Shown here in pieces: positions 28,206-28,677 of a DNA stretch of 28,677 nt; positions within the stretch are counted from its first letter, which is position 1; each line of letters begins with the position of its first letter. The DNA lies in the NCBI GenBank assembly GCA_036250225.1, contig JAPZLL010000087.1:1-28677 (forward strand). The letters run 5' to 3'. A model generated the notes under the pieces. That model did no database searches, was not told where the DNA came from, and saw only the letters and a program-made list of their open reading frames with translations. Both the position numbers and the translations under genes were made by a program. The DNA comes from Cercophora sp. LCS_1. Taxonomy: Eukaryota > Ascomycota > Sordariomycetes > Sordariales > Lasiosphaeriaceae.

Positions 28206-28370
28206 AAAAGCACGGTCAAGAGGGGGATTTAAGGCGTGGACGTTTTTGCCGCAGTGTTTTACGGTGGTGTTCCACCTTCTCAGCGCGTGGGATGGCAGTT
28301 GGTAGTGAAGAAAGAGGTTGCAAATTCAAAGTGTGCTGATAATTTATATATTTCAAAGTTATCAAGTAAA

Positions 28371-28617
28371 TCAGTGTGGTGGTGATAAGTGATTTCCTGG
28401 GAGCTCTGCAAACGTGCGATGGCATTGTTTTGCTAGGAGCTCTGATTCAGCGGTATACGGCCTGGGAGAGGGATATCTGAGTGGTGTGTTCTTTGTGTGC
28501 TTGAAGTCTTTGTGATGGTGGAAGGCCTTTGCCAGAGTGATGGCGACGACGACAGTGCTGAAAACTACAGGAAGCCCTTCTGTTACGGCCTGCTCCAGGT
28601 GCACCGAGGTGAGCCTG
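28371..28617 (-). CDS. Possible last exon of a gene entering from the right edge
   Basis: The minus strand has an acceptor-like TTTACCAG (28625-28618) before a frame reading VHLEQAVTEGLPVVFSTVVV, then AITLAKAFHHHKDF, ending in a basic, Pro-rich tail and TGA at 28371. The hydrophobic stretch is a plausible membrane helix. The upstream exon and start are not resolvable in the remaining 60 nt. It could also be a chance frame. Confidence 0.3.
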
Positions 28618-28677
28618 GTAAAGACAGATCGTAAGAGCGGACAGGGTCCAATGCTCTAGGTAGGGTGGGTGCAAGGT

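Larger units (their letters stand above)
27542..28370. other. Non-coding, repeat-rich 3' flank
   Basis: No protein-like frame. It holds the hairpins and minisatellites listed separately, and the 3' end signals of the HNH_2 gene region (AT-rich TAATGTTATTTTTACCTAA at about 27561). Confidence 0.5.

Noticed and set aside
1..28677. CRISPR array, rRNA, secondary-metabolite core enzyme, or Starship tyrosine recombinase (DUF3435)
   Set aside because: None of the expected repeats or motifs was found. The repeats are ordinary minisatellites and transposon-like sequences.

Overview
This window looks like nuclear DNA from a filamentous ascomycete (Pezizomycotina). The evidence is short spliceosomal introns of 47, 69 and 79 nt with GTATGT or GTAAGT donors and CTAAC-type branch sites, GC-rich third codon positions, and fungal family types: HNH_2-domain proteins, kinesin-light-chain-like TPR arrays, a Mutator-like transposase relic and a Harbinger-type transposase relic. 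I see no rRNA, tRNA, CRISPR array or prokaryotic operon. It reads as an accessory, repeat-rich region rather than a conserved housekeeping block.

Left part (1-6 kb): a long HNH_2-nuclease-domain gene runs off the left edge on the minus strand. It is followed by about 3.3 kb with almost nothing coding: a coiled-coil remnant, A19 and a 500-nt purine-rich tract. Next comes a minus-strand, frameshifted gene related to the catalytic A domain of the RNA polymerase largest subunit (RPB1/beta-prime), with a degenerate metal-binding signature.

Middle-left (6.5-12.5 kb): a graveyard of DNA transposons. It holds a Mutator-like (MULE) transposase relic, a PIF/Harbinger-like DDE transposase tail, a convergent and broken acidic, possibly Myb-like accessory gene, and GC-rich repeat DNA with a 30-nt inverted repeat and nested direct repeats.

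Middle (12.5-20.6 kb): the most interesting block. Four unrecognised, mostly helical, membrane-anchored proteins lie side by side. One has an in-frame stop and unclear exons (12.5-14.2 kb, minus). One is a 697-residue protein with a Cys/His N-terminus, a heptad coiled coil and one membrane segment (14.8-16.9 kb, minus). Divergent from it is a 252-residue protein ending in a J-domain-like fold without HPD (17.4-18.1 kb, plus). Last is a 683-residue, two-exon membrane protein (18.5-20.6 kb, plus). They may form a functional cassette, but that is inference from position and architecture.

Right part (20.7-28.7 kb): an intact two-exon acyl-protein-thioesterase/carboxylesterase-like hydrolase, an actin gene fragment beside a G17 run, a decayed TPR array, and a second HNH_2 gene (two exons, plus strand) with an in-frame TAG followed by 126 open codons. 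The right end has hairpins, a paired CACGTG palindrome, minisatellites and possibly the last exon of a gene entering from the right. The two HNH_2 genes are transcribed outward and bracket the variable region.
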